64,000 nucleotides of DNA from Pseudomonas sp. MM223 (GCA_947090765.1 OX352322.1:6069001-6133000), one strand, 5' to 3'; positions 9,492-20,268 are shown, numbered from the stretch's first letter. Notes: a model not told the origin generated them from the sequence alone. A program made the numbers and translations.

Positions 9492-9622
9492 AAGGTCGGC
9501 GAAGGTGTCGGACTATCCCTACAGAACACGGGTCGCTTTCCGAAAATCGTGTCGATCTGTCGCGATCTCGAATCGGAACCCCCGTGTTAGCCTAGCCGGC
9601 GACTTTCAAGGGAATGCAGCTT

Positions 9623-11029
9623 ATGACCGCAACTTCACCAACACCACAAGGTGAGCAGCACCTGCAACGCAACCTGACCAACCGCCACATCCAGCTGATC
9701 GCCATCGGTGGCGCAATCGGTACCGGCCTGTTCATGGGCTCGGGCAAAACCATCAGCCTGGCTGGGCCGTCGATCATCTTCGTCTACATGATCATTGGCT
9801 TCATGCTGTTCTTCGTCATGCGCGCCATGGGCGAACTGCTGCTGTCGAACCTCAACTACAAGTCGTTCATCGACTTCTCCGCCGACCTGCTCGGCCCCTG
9901 GGCTGGTTACTTCACCGGCTGGACCTACTGGTTTTGCTGGGTAGTCACTGGTATCGCCGACGTGGTCGCCATCGCCGCCTACACGCAGTTCTGGTTCCCC
10001 GATTTACCGCAGTGGATACCGGCGCTCACCTGTGTGGGGCTGCTGCTGTCGCTGAACCTGGTGACGGTAAAAATGTTCGGCGAGATGGAGTTCTGGTTCG
10101 CCCTGATCAAGATCATCGCCATCCTCGGCCTGGTCGCCACCGGCCTGTACATGGTCATCACCGGCTTCACCTCACCCAGCGGGCGCACTGCACAGCTGGC
10201 CAACCTGTGGAATGACGGCGGCATGTTCCCCCATGGCCTGATGGGTTTCTTCGCCGGTTTCCAGATTGCCGTGTTCGCCTTCGTCGGCATCGAGCTGGTG
10301 GGCACCACCGCCGCCGAAGCGAAGAACCCGGAGCGCACCCTGCCGCGGGCGATCAACTCGATCCCTATCCGCATCATTGTGTTCTATGTGCTGGCGTTGA
10401 TCGCGATCATGGCCGTGACCCCCTGGCGCGACGTGGTTCCGGGCAAGAGCCCGTTCGTTGAGTTGTTCGTACTGGCCGGCCTGCCAGCGGCGGCCAGCAT
10501 CATCAACTTCGTGGTGCTGACCTCGGCGGCTTCGTCGGCCAACAGCGGCGTGTTCTCCACCAGCCGCATGCTCTTCGGCCTGAGCCAGGAGGGTGATGCA
10601 CCCAAGGCCTTCGAGAAACTGTCGAGCCGCTCGGTACCGGCCAACGGCCTGTACTTCTCCTGCACCTGCCTGCTGCTCGGTGCGGTACTGATCTACTTGG
10701 TGCCGAACGTGGTCGAGGCGTTCACGTTGGTGACTACCGTTTCTGCGGTGCTGTTCATGTTCGTGTGGACGCTGATCCTGCTGTCGTACCTGAAGTACCG
10801 CAAAAACCGCGCGGCACTGCACCAGGCATCGAAGTACAAGATGCCGGGCGGGCGCTTCATGTGCTACGTGTGCCTGGTGTTCTTTGCCTTCATCCTGGTG
10901 TTGCTGAGCCTGGAAGCGGATACACGTTCAGCGCTGGTGGTGACGCCGATCTGGTTCCTGTTGCTGGCGGTTACCTACCAGTTCGTGCGCAACAGGCGCC
11001 ATCCACGCACAGCGGCGCGTAACAGCTGA
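9623..11029 (+). CDS. cycA: Amino-acid permease, D-serine/D-alanine/glycine (CycA) type
   Basis: A 468-residue APC-superfamily cytoplasmic-membrane permease with about 12 hydrophobic helices. The first helix carries the family motif GGAIGTGLFMGSGKTISLAG. The closest family I recognise is CycA (D-Ala, D-Ser, Gly and D-cycloserine uptake), but GABA or other neutral amino-acid permeases look similar, so the substrate is moderately sure. An upstream in-frame ATG exists at 9614, but AAGGG at 9608-9612 is spaced correctly for 9623. It stands alone between a REP element and the urt operon. Confidence 0.85.
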   Translation: MTATSPTPQGEQHLQRNLTNRHIQLIAIGGAIGTGLFMGSGKTISLAGPSIIFVYMIIGFMLFFVMRAMGELLLSNLNYKSFIDFSADLLGPWAGYFTGWTYWFCWVVTGIADVVAIAAYTQFWFPDLPQWIPALTCVGLLLSLNLVTVKMFGEMEFWFALIKIIAILGLVATGLYMVITGFTSPSGRTAQLANLWNDGGMFPHGLMGFFAGFQIAVFAFVGIELVGTTAAEAKNPERTLPRAINSIPIRIIVFYVLALIAIMAVTPWRDVVPGKSPFVELFVLAGLPAAASIINFVVLTSAASSANSGVFSTSRMLFGLSQEGDAPKAFEKLSSRSVPANGLYFSCTCLLLGAVLIYLVPNVVEAFTLVTTVSAVLFMFVWTLILLSYLKYRKNRAALHQASKYKMPGGRFMCYVCLVFFAFILVLLSLEADTRSALVVTPIWFLLLAVTYQFVRNRRHPRTAARNS

Positions 11030-11036
11030 TATCGCC

Positions 11037-11055
11037 GGGGCTGCTTTGCAGCCCC
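11037..11055. terminator. GC hairpin at 3' end of the permease gene
   Basis: GGGGCTGC-TTT-GCAGCCCC is a perfect 8-bp stem with a 3-base loop, starting 8 bases after the stop. No U-run follows, so it may be a stability hairpin instead of a true intrinsic terminator. The same hairpin type precedes several REP pairs in this window. Confidence 0.45.
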
Positions 11056-11080
11056 AATCCTGTGCACATAAATCCCTCAG

Positions 11081-11096
11081 GCACCAATCTGGATCC
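11081..11096 (+). promoter_or_regulatory. Candidate NtrC-binding half-palindrome
   Basis: GCACCAATCTGGATCC matches the NtrC consensus GCACCA-N3-TGGTGC in the left half and in the following TGG. It lies about 55-70 bases upstream of the sigma-54 element of urtA, a usual enhancer position. Weak in its right half. Confidence 0.4.
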
Positions 11097-11149
11097 AACC
11101 AGCGCCCCAACACCTCGCACAACCCTTCTATTGCGCCCCTTTCGCCACT

Positions 11150-11166
11150 AGGCACACCCCTTGCAA
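11150..11166 (+). promoter_or_regulatory. Sigma-54 promoter of the urt operon
   Basis: AGGCACACCCCTTGCA has the -24 GG and -12 GC dinucleotides exactly ten bases apart and matches TGGCAC-N5-TTGCA at nearly all positions. It ends about 50 bases before the urtA ATG. Nitrogen control through RpoN/NtrC is what one expects for urea uptake. Confidence 0.7.
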
Positions 11167-11216
11167 CGCCCCTTTCCGCTTGCCCAACACCATAAAAAAC
11201 TCAGCGGAGAGAGCAC

Positions 11217-12482
11217 ATGAAGCGTCGCAGTCTGATCAAGGCTTTTACCCTCAGCGCGTCGATTGCGGCGATGGGCCTGAGCTGGAGCATCCAGGCCGCC
11301 GAGACCATCAAGGTTGGCATCCTGCATTCGCTGTCGGGGACGATGGCCATTTCCGAGACCTCGCTCAAGGACATGGCGCTGATGACCATCGACGAGATCA
11401 ACGCCAAGGGCGGGGTCAACGGCAAGATGCTAGAACCGGTGGTGGTCGACCCGGCCTCCAACTGGCCGCTATTCGCTGAAAAGAGCCGCCAGTTGCTGAC
11501 CCAGGACAAGGTCGCCGTGGTGTTCGGCTGCTGGACTTCGGTGTCGCGCAAGTCGGTGCTGCCAGTGTTCGAAGAGCTCAACGGCCTGCTGTTCTACCCG
11601 GTGCAGTACGAGGGTGAAGAAATGTCGCCGAACGTGTTCTACACCGGCGCCGCCCCCAACCAGCAAGCCATTCCTGCGGTGGAATACCTGATGAGCGAAG
11701 ACGGCGGCAGCGCCAAGCGCTTCTTCCTGCTGGGCACCGACTACGTCTACCCGCGCACCACCAACAAGATTCTGCGCGCCTTCCTGCACAGCAAAGGCGT
11801 GGCCGACAAGGACATCGAAGAGGTCTACACGCCATTCGGCCACGCCGATTACCAGACCATCGTTGCCAACATCAAGAAGTTCTCCGCCGGCGGCAAGACG
11901 GCGGTGATCTCCACGGTCAACGGCGACTCCAACGTGCCGTTCTACAAGGAACTGGCCAACCAGGGCCTGAAGGCCACCGACGTACCGGTGGTCGCGTTCT
12001 CGGTCGGCGAAGAAGAGCTGCGCGGTATCGACACCAAGCCGCTGGTGGGCCACCTGGCCGCCTGGAACTACTTCGAGTCGGTGGATAACCCGGTGAACCA
12101 GAAGTTTGTCGCCGACTGGAAAGCCTACGCCAAGGCCAAGGGCCTGCCGGGTGCCGACAAGGCGGTGACCAATGACCCGATGGAGGCCACCTACGTGGGC
12201 ATCCACATGTGGGCGCAGGCCGCCGAGAAGGCCAAATCCACCGATGTCGACAAAGTACGTGAGGCACTGGCCGGGCAGAGCTTCAAGGCGCCGTCGGGCT
12301 TCACCCTGACCATGGACAAGACCAACCACCACCTGCACAAGCCAGTGATGATCGGCGAGATCCAGGATGACGGGCAGTTCAGTGTGGTGTGGGAAACCGA
12401 GCAGCCGCTGCGGGCGCAGCCGTGGAGCCCGTTCATTCCGGGTAACGACAAGCGGCCGGACTATGCAGTGAAAGGTAACTGA
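11217..12482 (+). CDS. urtA: Urea ABC transporter substrate-binding protein
   Basis: A 421-residue periplasmic binding protein of the amide/urea group of type-I solute-binding proteins. The signal peptide (about residues 1-27, MKRRSLIKAFTLS... ending IQAAE) contains a twin-Arg-like KRR. The body begins IKVGILHSLSGTMAISE and has FGCWTSVSRKSVLPV near 102-116, typical of UrtA. GGAGAGAG precedes the ATG. It is the first gene of urtABCDE and lies behind a sigma-54 promoter, so expression under nitrogen limitation is likely. A REP pair separates it from urtB, which may make urtA transcript more stable than the rest. Confidence 0.95.
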   Translation: MKRRSLIKAFTLSASIAAMGLSWSIQAAETIKVGILHSLSGTMAISETSLKDMALMTIDEINAKGGVNGKMLEPVVVDPASNWPLFAEKSRQLLTQDKVAVVFGCWTSVSRKSVLPVFEELNGLLFYPVQYEGEEMSPNVFYTGAAPNQQAIPAVEYLMSEDGGSAKRFFLLGTDYVYPRTTNKILRAFLHSKGVADKDIEEVYTPFGHADYQTIVANIKKFSAGGKTAVISTVNGDSNVPFYKELANQGLKATDVPVVAFSVGEEELRGIDTKPLVGHLAAWNYFESVDNPVNQKFVADWKAYAKAKGLPGADKAVTNDPMEATYVGIHMWAQAAEKAKSTDVDKVREALAGQSFKAPSGFTLTMDKTNHHLHKPVMIGEIQDDGQFSVVWETEQPLRAQPWSPFIPGNDKRPDYAVKGN

Positions 12483-12489
12483 GTGCATT

Positions 12490-12590
12490 GGGGCTGCTTT
12501 GCAGCCCAATCGCCGGCAAGCCAGCTCCCACAGGGAATGCACTGCCCTCAAGGCCTGTGGAGGACTTGTGGGAGCTGGCTTGCCGGCGAT
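12490..12590. repeat. REP pair between urtA and urtB
   Basis: A GGGGCTGCTTTGCAGCCC hairpin (12490-12507) is followed by inverted REP arms with core GCCGGCAAGCCAGCTCCCAC at 12512-12531 and its reverse complement at 12569-12588. It lies inside the urt operon, a place where REP structures commonly lower expression of downstream genes relative to the binding protein. Confidence 0.85.
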
Positions 12591-12621
12591 GAAGCCACCG
12601 CCGATTTCCAGGATTACCCGC

Positions 12622-14109
12622 ATGCTCAGAATGCTGCTCACCCTGCTTCTGCTACTCCCCCTGGCAACTCAGGCCAGCGAGGGCGAATTCTTCCTCACCG
12701 CCAAGCCCGCCGAGCAAGCCCGCCTGCTCGAAGGCTGGGCGGCGCAACCCGATGCCGCGCGCCTGCCGCTGCTGGAAAACCTGCGCCAAGGCCGCATCGC
12801 CGAAGGCGACACCCGCAAGGTGCGCCTGAACAATCGGCTGCGCGGCCTGATCGACAACGCCCTGGCCAGCCACCAGTTGCTCAGCGACAACAGCGACACC
12901 CGCCTGATTGCCGCCCAACAACTGCAAAAAAGCGCACAACCGGCGCAAATGGCCTTCCTCGACCGGCGCTTCGCCAGCGAGCCGGATGCCGCCGTGCACG
13001 CCGCCCTCGGCCTGGCCCTGGCCAACCTGCAACTGGGTGCCAGCGAACCAGCGGTGCGCCTGGCCGCCGTGCGCTTGCTGGGCGAAACCGGTGACCCGGT
13101 TGCCCGCACCCGCCTTGAAACGCTGCTGCAACCCGGCGTAGAAACCGACCCGGGCGTGCGCACCGCTGCCGAAACCAGCCTGGCCCAGGTCAAGCGCAAG
13201 CTGCTGGCCGGCGAACTGCTCGGCCAAGCCTTCAGCGGCCTGTCGCTGGGCTCGATCCTGCTGCTGGCGGCGCTGGGCCTGGCCATCACCTTCGGCCTGC
13301 TGGGGGTGATCAACATGGCTCACGGCGAAATGTTGATGCTCGGTGCTTACAGCACCTACATGGTCCAGGTGCTGGTACAACGCTACGCCCCGGGCGCCAT
13401 CGAGTTCTACCCGCTGATAGCCCTGCCGGTGGCCTTCGCCGTCAGTGCCGGGGTCGGCATGGCGCTGGAACGCACCGTGATCCGCCACCTGTATGGCCGC
13501 CCGCTGGAAACCCTGCTCGCCACCTGGGGCATCAGCCTGATCCTGATCCAGGCCATCCGCCTGCTGTTTGGCGCGCAAAACGTCGAGGTGAGCAACCCGG
13601 CGTGGTTGTCGGGCGGCATTCAGCTACTGCCTAACCTGGTGTTGCCCTACAACCGTCTGGTCATTATCGGCTTCGCCCTGGCCGTGGTGCTGCTGACCTG
13701 GCTGCTGCTCAACCGCACGCGGCTGGGCCTGAACGTGCGCGCAGTCACCCAGAACCGCAACATGGCCGCCTGCTGCGGCGTGTCCACCGGGCGCGTCGAC
13801 ATGCTCGCCTTTGGCCTGGGCTCCGGCATCGCCGGGCTCGGCGGCGTGGCCCTGAGCCAGGTCGGCAACGTCGGCCCGGACCTGGGCCAGAGCTACATCA
13901 TCGACTCGTTCCTGGTGGTGGTGCTCGGCGGTGTCGGGCAACTGGCCGGCAGCCTCTGGGCCGCCTTCGGCCTTGGCATCGCCAACAAGCTGCTGGAGCC
14001 GCAGATCGGTGCCGTGCTCGGCAAGATCCTCATCCTTGCGTTGATCATTCTGTTTATCCAGAAGCGCCCGCAAGGCCTGTTCGCCCTGAAGGGACGGGTA
14101 ATCGACTGA
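12622..14109 (+). CDS. urtB: Urea ABC transporter permease UrtB
   Basis: A 495-residue permease of the branched-chain/urea LivH type. It has a signal-like N-terminus (MLRMLLTLLLLLPLATQASE), a periplasmic extension of about 190 residues typical of UrtB, and then the LivH core (from about 205: FSGLSLGSILLLAALGLAIT, GVINMAHGEMLMLGAY). The reading frame stays open further upstream through the REP element, but the ATG at 12622 starts the signal sequence and is preferred. Its stop overlaps the ATG of urtC (TGATG). Confidence 0.93.
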   Translation: MLRMLLTLLLLLPLATQASEGEFFLTAKPAEQARLLEGWAAQPDAARLPLLENLRQGRIAEGDTRKVRLNNRLRGLIDNALASHQLLSDNSDTRLIAAQQLQKSAQPAQMAFLDRRFASEPDAAVHAALGLALANLQLGASEPAVRLAAVRLLGETGDPVARTRLETLLQPGVETDPGVRTAAETSLAQVKRKLLAGELLGQAFSGLSLGSILLLAALGLAITFGLLGVINMAHGEMLMLGAYSTYMVQVLVQRYAPGAIEFYPLIALPVAFAVSAGVGMALERTVIRHLYGRPLETLLATWGISLILIQAIRLLFGAQNVEVSNPAWLSGGIQLLPNLVLPYNRLVIIGFALAVVLLTWLLLNRTRLGLNVRAVTQNRNMAACCGVSTGRVDMLAFGLGSGIAGLGGVALSQVGNVGPDLGQSYIIDSFLVVVLGGVGQLAGSLWAAFGLGIANKLLEPQIGAVLGKILILALIILFIQKRPQGLFALKGRVID

Positions 14110-15183
14110 TGAACCAGCCACTGCTTGTCACCGCTACGCAAAAGGCCGGGCCGCGCCTGACCCTGGCCATCGGCGCCCTCGTCGTGCTGCTGTTGCTGGC
14201 CCTGCCGCTGCTGTCGCTGCTGCCGGCAAATCATGCCCTGCAGGTGTCGGCCTACACCCTGACCCTGGTTGGCAAAATCCTCTGCTATGCCATCGTCGCC
14301 CTGGCCCTGGACCTGGTCTGGGGCTATGCCGGCCTGCTGTCGCTGGGGCACGGCCTGTTCTTCGCCCTGGGCGGCTACGCCATGGGCATGTACCTGATGC
14401 GTCAGGCAGCCGGTGACGGCCTGCCGGGGTTCATGACCTTCCTGTCATGGACCGAACTGCCATGGTACTGGGCCGGTACCCAGCATTTTGCCTGGGCGCT
14501 GTGCCTGGTGGTGCTGGCGCCCGGGCTGCTGGCACTGGTGTTCGGCTGGTTCGCCTTCCGCTCGCGGATCAAGGGCGTGTACTTCTCGATCATGACCCAG
14601 GCCCTGACCTTCGCCGGCATGTTGCTGTTCTTCCGCAACGAAACCGGCTTTGGCGGTAACAACGGCTTCACCAACTTCCGCACCATCCTGGGCTTTGACA
14701 TTACCGCGCAAGGCACCCGGGCGGTGCTGTTCCTGCTCACCGTCGGCCTGCTGCTGGCCAGCCTGTACCTGTGCTGGCGCCTGACCCGCAGCAAGTTCGG
14801 CCGCCTGCTCACCGCTGTGCGCGACGCCGAGAACCGCCTGATGTTCTGCGGCTACGACCCACGCGGCTTCAAGCTGCTGGTGTGGGTGCTAAGCGCCGTG
14901 CTGTGTGGCCTGGCCGGTGCGTTGTATGTGCCGCAAGTGGGCATCATCAACCCCAGCGAAATGTCGCCGACCAACTCCATCGAAGCCGCCGTGTGGGTAG
15001 CCTTGGGCGGGCGCGGCACGTTGATCGGCCCGTTGCTCGGCGCCGGCCTGGTCAATGGCATGAAGAGCTGGTTCACCGTGGCCTTCCCGGAGTTCTGGCT
15101 GTTCTTCCTCGGCGCGCTGTTCATCCTCGTCACCCTGTACCTGCCCAAGGGCGTGGTCGGTCTGTTGAAAAAAGGAGCCAGCC

Positions 15184-16041
<858 letters not shown>

Positions 16042-16060
16042 ACTATTCCAAGGACATGAC

Positions 16061-16759
16061 ATGCTGAAAATCGACACGCTGCACCAGTACTACGGCGGCA
16101 GCCACATCCTGCGCGGCCTGTCCTTCGAAGCCAAGGTCGGCGAAGTTACCTGCCTGCTTGGCCGCAATGGTGTGGGCAAGACCACACTGCTGCGCTGCCT
16201 GATGGGCCTGGTAACGGCCCGTGACGGCAGCATCGAATGGGAAGGCAAACCGATCACCAGCCTCAAGCCCCAGCAGCGGGTGCATGCCGGTATCGCCTAC
16301 GTGCCCCAGGGCCGCGAAATTTTCCCGCGCCTCACCGTCGAGGAAAACCTGCTGATGGGCCTGTCGCGCTTCCCCGCCCGTGAAGCGCGCGAAGTGCCGG
16401 CCTTCATCTACGAGCTGTTCCCGGTGCTGGAGCAGATGAAGCAACGCCGCGGCGGCGACCTGTCGGGCGGCCAGCAACAACAGCTGGCCATCGGCCGCGC
16501 ACTGGCCAGCCGGCCGCGCCTGCTGATCCTTGATGAGCCGACCGAGGGCATCCAGCCCTCGGTCATCAAGGAAATCGGCGCCGTCATCCGCCGCCTTGCC
16601 GAACGTGGCGACATGGCGATCTTGCTGGTGGAACAGTTCTACGACTTTGCCGAAGAACTGGCCGACCAGTACCTGGTCATGGCCCGTGGCGAGATCGTGC
16701 AGCGCGGGCGCGGCGAAAACATGCAAGCCGAAGGTGTGCGCGGGCTGGTAACCATTTAA
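16061..16759 (+). CDS. urtE: Urea ABC transporter ATPase UrtE
   Basis: A 232-residue LivF-type ATPase. Walker A is GRNGVGKT at residues 34-41, the signature LSGGQQQQLAIGRAL, and Walker B LLILDEPTEGIQPS (the TEGIQ form is characteristic of UrtE). The open frame extends upstream inside urtD, but ATG 16061 with AAGGACATG ahead of it gives the standard N-terminus MLKIDTLHQYYGGSHIL. Last transporter gene of the operon, 19 bases after urtD. Confidence 0.94.
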   Translation: MLKIDTLHQYYGGSHILRGLSFEAKVGEVTCLLGRNGVGKTTLLRCLMGLVTARDGSIEWEGKPITSLKPQQRVHAGIAYVPQGREIFPRLTVEENLLMGLSRFPAREAREVPAFIYELFPVLEQMKQRRGGDLSGGQQQQLAIGRALASRPRLLILDEPTEGIQPSVIKEIGAVIRRLAERGDMAILLVEQFYDFAEELADQYLVMARGEIVQRGRGENMQAEGVRGLVTI

Positions 16760-16790
16760 TCTGCAAGCAAAGACCCTGCGAGACGCTGTC

Positions 16791-17306
16791 ATGAGTTACG
16801 AAATCCGCGACGCCCTGCCCACCGACGTGCCGGGCATCCTCGACATCTACAACGACGCTGTGCGCAACACCACGGCGATCTGGAACGAAACGCCGGTTGA
16901 CCTGGCCAACCGCCAGGCCTGGTTCGACGCACGGGCGCAGCAGGGGTATCCGATCCTGGTGGCGATGGATGACACCGGTGTGCTGGGTTATGCCTCGTTT
17001 GGCGACTGGCGGCCGTTCGAAGGGTTTCGCCTGACCGTGGAGCACTCGGTGTATGTGCGGGGTGACCAGCGTGGCAAGGGGCTGGGGCCGGTGTTGATGG
17101 CGGCGCTGGTGGAGCGTGCGCGCGGTTGTGGCAAGCATGTGATGGTTGCGGCCATCGAGAGTGGCAATGCGGCATCGGTGCGCCTGCATGAGCGGCTGGG
17201 CTTTGTGGTGACCGGGCAGATGCCGCAGGTGGGGGTGAAGTTTGGCCGGTGGCTGGATTTGACCTTCATGCAGCTGGTGTTGAACCCGGGGGCTGAACCG
17301 GCCTGA
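16791..17306 (+). CDS. GNAT N-acetyltransferase, phosphinothricin/methionine-sulfoximine type
   Basis: A 171-residue GCN5-related acetyltransferase. The opening YEIRDALPTDVPGILDIYND and the block TAIWNETPVDL match the Pat/PitA/MddA group, which acetylates phosphinothricin, methionine sulfoximine and related glutamate analogues. The acetyl-CoA loop is QRGKGLG at about 90-96. It starts 31 bases after urtE and probably rides on the urt transcript, which fits a link to glutamine/nitrogen metabolism. The natural substrate is not determinable from sequence. Confidence 0.85.
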   Translation: MSYEIRDALPTDVPGILDIYNDAVRNTTAIWNETPVDLANRQAWFDARAQQGYPILVAMDDTGVLGYASFGDWRPFEGFRLTVEHSVYVRGDQRGKGLGPVLMAALVERARGCGKHVMVAAIESGNAASVRLHERLGFVVTGQMPQVGVKFGRWLDLTFMQLVLNPGAEPA

Positions 17307-17330
17307 CATTGATGCTGCCTGTACTGGCCT

Positions 17331-17420
17331 CATCGCCGGCAAGCCAGCTCCCACAGGTAAGGCGCAAGTCTCAAGGCCTGTGGGGTTTTTGTGGGAGCTG
17401 GCTTGCCGGCGATGAGGCCG
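17331..17420. repeat. REP pair after the GNAT gene
   Basis: Inverted arms of the GCCGGCAAGCCAGCTCCCAC family at 17334-17353 and 17393-17413, with CCTCATC/GATGAGG outer flanks. It separates the plus-strand urt operon from the converging cbpM gene and may end transcription from either side. Confidence 0.85.
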
Positions 17421-17432
17421 GGCCTGCAACCC

Positions 17433-17738
17433 TCACATCTGGGTAAACCTGCCCAGCCGCTGGCGCAGCATGGTGTTCTCGCTGCGCAACTGCTGCACTT
17501 CCTGCAACAACTCCAGCGCCAGCGCCACCCCTTCCCACTCCAGCTCCAGTTCCTGGTGCAGCTTCGCCGCGCGCTTGGCCACCAACGGCGCCTGATCGTC
17601 GAACAACCAGTCCTCAGGCGTTCGCCCGGAGGGTTCGACAATGCCGTGTTCGACAATTTCGATCACGCAGTCCGCCGTGACATCGGCTTCCTGACACAAG
17701 GTACGCATGTCCAGTTGAACGATCAGGGTGCTGCTCAT
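17433..17738 (-). CDS. cbpM: Chaperone-modulator protein CbpM
   Basis: A 101-residue cytoplasmic protein starting MSSTLIVQLDMRTLCQEADV. An N-terminal MerR-like half (LIEIVEHGIVEP-type helix region) is followed by a C-terminal coiled coil (ALELLQEVQQLRSENTMLRQ, about 78-97). CbpM inhibits and modulates the DnaJ-like CbpA. It lies 2 bases downstream of cbpA on the same strand. An ATG two codons earlier is possible but spaced worse. Confidence 0.88.
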   Translation of the reverse strand: MSSTLIVQLDMRTLCQEADVTADCVIEIVEHGIVEPSGRTPEDWLFDDQAPLVAKRAAKLHQELELEWEGVALALELLQEVQQLRSENTMLRQRLGRFTQM

Positions 17739-17740
17739 GA

Positions 17741-18694
17741 TCACTTACTCCATTGTGTCCTCGGGTTGAACGCCGCGTGCTCGGAGAGCTTGGTCCACAG
17801 TTCGCGGGCTGCCTCATCGGAGGCCGGCGGCATCACCACTTTCAGTTGCGCGTAAAGGTTACCGCGCTCGCCACTCTTGTTCGCCAGGCCCTTGCCCGGT
17901 ACGCGCAGGCGCTGGCCGCTCTGGCTGTCGGGGCGGATGGTCAGGTTGATCTTGCCTTCCAGGGTCGGTACCGCCACCTTGGTGCCCAAGGCCGCCTCCC
18001 ACGGTGCCAGCGGCACAGTGATGATCAGGTCATGTCCTTCGACATCGAACAGCGGGTGCGGTGCCATGCGGATGGTCAGGAACAGGTCGCCATTGGCCCC
18101 GCCACCGCTGCCCGGCGCGCCCTGGCCCTTCAGGCGGATACGCTCGCCGTCGGTTACACCGGCCGGGATCTTCACGTTCAGGGTCTTGGTGGTGAAGCCG
18201 GTGCGTTGGCCCAAGGCATTGGTTTGCGGCACCTGGAAGCTGATCTGCTTGGACTCCTTGCTCAGGGTCTCTTCAAGGAACACCGCCAGTTCAAGCTCCA
18301 CATCCTGCCCTCGCCTGCCGGCACTGCGTTGCTGCTGCCGGGCGCCACCGAAGGGGTTGCCACCCCGCCCACCGAAGACCGAACTGAAGAAGTCGGAGAA
18401 GTCGCCGCCCTCGAAGCCGCCGCCACCGCCACGGCTCTCCCAGCCCGGTGGTGCCTGGAACGGCCGGCCATGCTGGCCGCCATACTTGCGAATTTCGTCG
18501 AATTCGGCACGTTTCTGCGCGTCGCCCAGCACTTCGTAGGCCTCGTTGGCCTCCTTGAACTTGTCCTCGGCGTCGCGCTCCTTGCTGACATCGGGGTGAT
18601 ACTTGCGCGCGAGCTTGCGGTACGCGGCCTTGATCGCCTTGTCGTCCGCCGTGGGCTCTACGCCGAGTATCTTGTAATAGTCTTTGAAGTCCAT
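17741..18694 (-). CDS. cbpA: Curved-DNA-binding DnaJ-like co-chaperone CbpA
   Basis: A 317-residue type-II J-protein: J domain at residues 1-70 with the HPD triad (KYHPDVSKE, about 33-41), a Gly/Phe-rich linker ([20 protein letters not shown]), and two C-terminal beta domains ending in a dimerisation segment. There is no zinc finger, which separates it from DnaJ. The frame stays open 29 codons upstream, but [14 protein letters not shown] is the canonical start. Divergent from the Hsp70-like yegD gene; together with cbpM this is a chaperone neighbourhood. Confidence 0.94.
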   Translation of the reverse strand: MDFKDYYKILGVEPTADDKAIKAAYRKLARKYHPDVSKERDAEDKFKEANEAYEVLGDAQKRAEFDEIRKYGGQHGRPFQAPPGWESRGGGGGFEGGDFSDFFSSVFGGRGGNPFGGARQQQRSAGRRGQDVELELAVFLEETLSKESKQISFQVPQTNALGQRTGFTTKTLNVKIPAGVTDGERIRLKGQGAPGSGGGANGDLFLTIRMAPHPLFDVEGHDLIITVPLAPWEAALGTKVAVPTLEGKINLTIRPDSQSGQRLRVPGKGLANKSGERGNLYAQLKVVMPPASDEAARELWTKLSEHAAFNPRTQWSK

Positions 18695-18858
18695 CTGTGG
18701 ATCACCAATGTGAATGTACGTGTTGCAACAGAAGATAGGGGTCAAGCATAGCCTTTCAAGACCGCCTTGGGTTTGCGCCATGGCAGACGACTGGTCTTGA
18801 TTCTGTAGCCAAGTGGCATAAACTGCGCGGCCGTTTTCCCTCCGGAAGCTGATTTCCC

Positions 18859-20129
18859 ATGTCTGACGTATCCCCGGCCCGCGCCCTGGGCATCGACTTT
18901 GGCACCTCCAACTCCACGGTCGGCTGGCACCGCCCTGGCGTGGAGTCGCTGATTGCCCTGGAAGACGGCAAGATCACCTTGCCCTCGGTGGTGTTCTTCA
19001 ATATCGAAGAGCGGCGCCCGGTGTATGGCCGCCTGGCGCTGCACGAGTACCTGGAAGGCTACGAAGGCCGCCTGATGCGCTCGTTGAAGAGCTTGCTGGG
19101 CTCCAAGCTGATCAAGCACGACACCAGCGTGCTGGGCAGCGCCCTGCCGTTCAAGGACCTGCTGGGCATGTTCATCGGCGAGCTGAAAAAGCGCGCTGAG
19201 GCCGACGCTGGCCGTGAGTTCGACCAAGTGGTACTGGGCCGCCCGGTGTTTTTCGTCGACGAAGACCCGGCCGCCGACCAGGAGGCCGAGGACACCCTGG
19301 CCGACGTGGCGCGCAAAATCGGCTTCAAGGATGTGTCGTTCCAGTACGAGCCGATTGCCGCGGCCTTCGACTACGAGTCGGGCATCAGCCGTGAAGAACT
19401 GGTGCTGATCGTCGACATCGGCGGTGGTACTTCGGACTTCACGTTGATCCGCCTGTCGCCCGAGCGCCACCTGGTTGCCGAACGCCAAAGCGATATTCTC
19501 GCCACCGGCGGCGTGCACATCGGCGGGACCGACTTCGACAAGCAACTGAGCCTGCAAGGCGTGATGCCGTTGTTCGGCTACGGCAGCCGCATGAAGAGTG
19601 GCGCGCTGATGCCTACCAGCTACCACCTCAACCTGGCCACCTGGCACACCATCAACGCCCTGTATTCGCAGAAGTCGCAGCTGGCGCTGGGCAGCATGCG
19701 CTATGACATCGAGGACAGCTTCGGTATCGACCGCCTGTTCAAGCTGATCGAGCAGCGCGCAGGCCACTGGCTGGCGATGGAAGTGGAAGCCAGCAAGATC
19801 GAGCTGACCGAAAAAGACAGCCGCCACATCGACCTGCGCCGCGTCGAGCCCGAGCGACAGCGGAACTGACCCGCGCGCTGTTCGAAGATGCGATCGAAGG
19901 CTTGCTGGCGCGCGTGCGCGGCAGCGTGACCGAGCTGTTGGCCAAGGCCGGCGTGAGCGAAAGCCAGGTGGACACGGTGTTCTTCACTGGCGGTTCCAGC
20001 GGCATCCCGGCGCTGCGCAACAGCGTGTCGGCGATGCTGCCGAATGCGCGGCATGTGGAAGGCAACATCTTTGGCAGCATTGGTAGCGGCCTGGCCATCG
20101 AGGCGCGCAAGCGGTACGGCGCTGCCTGA
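18859..20129 (+). pseudogene. yegD: Hsp70-family protein (YegD-like), frameshifted as given
   Basis: An actin/Hsp70-fold ATPase opening [18 protein letters not shown] (phosphate loop 1) with the second loop VDIGGGTSDFTLIRL near residue 190. The frame stops at TGA 19867, but the C-terminal part continues perfectly one frame over (ELTRALFEDAIEGLLARVRG, FFTGGSSGIPALRNSV) to the stop at 20127. The break is at about 19857, where GAGCGACAGCG would read GAG-CTG-ACA-GCG with one more T. The joined protein is about 423 residues, the normal YegD length. A single clean deletion could be real or a sequence error. Divergent from cbpA. Confidence 0.85.
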
Positions 20130-20138
20130 AGCATCTTG

Positions 20139-20257
20139 GGGCTGCGTTGCAGCCCTTTCGCGGCACAAGGCCGCTCCTACACGGGACTGCGCAATCATTG
20201 GATTCACGCGTTCCCCTGTAGGAGCGGCCTTGTGCCGCGAAAGGCCGCAAAGCGGCC
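20139..20257. repeat. REP pair (GCGGCACAAGG type) after yegD
   Basis: A GGGGCTGCGTTGCAGCCC hairpin (20139-20156) is followed by arms TCGCGGCACAAGGCCGCTCC (20159-20178) and the reverse complement (20219-20240), then a GGCCGCAAAGCGGCCCC hairpin. It sits between the converging yegD and AI-2E genes. Confidence 0.85.
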
Positions 20258-20268
20258 CCAGCAATCTG

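Noticed and set aside
12490..12590. REP pairs as CRISPR repeats or IS ends
   Set aside because: Inverted, not direct, repeats; no cas genes, no transposase, no target-site duplication in the window.
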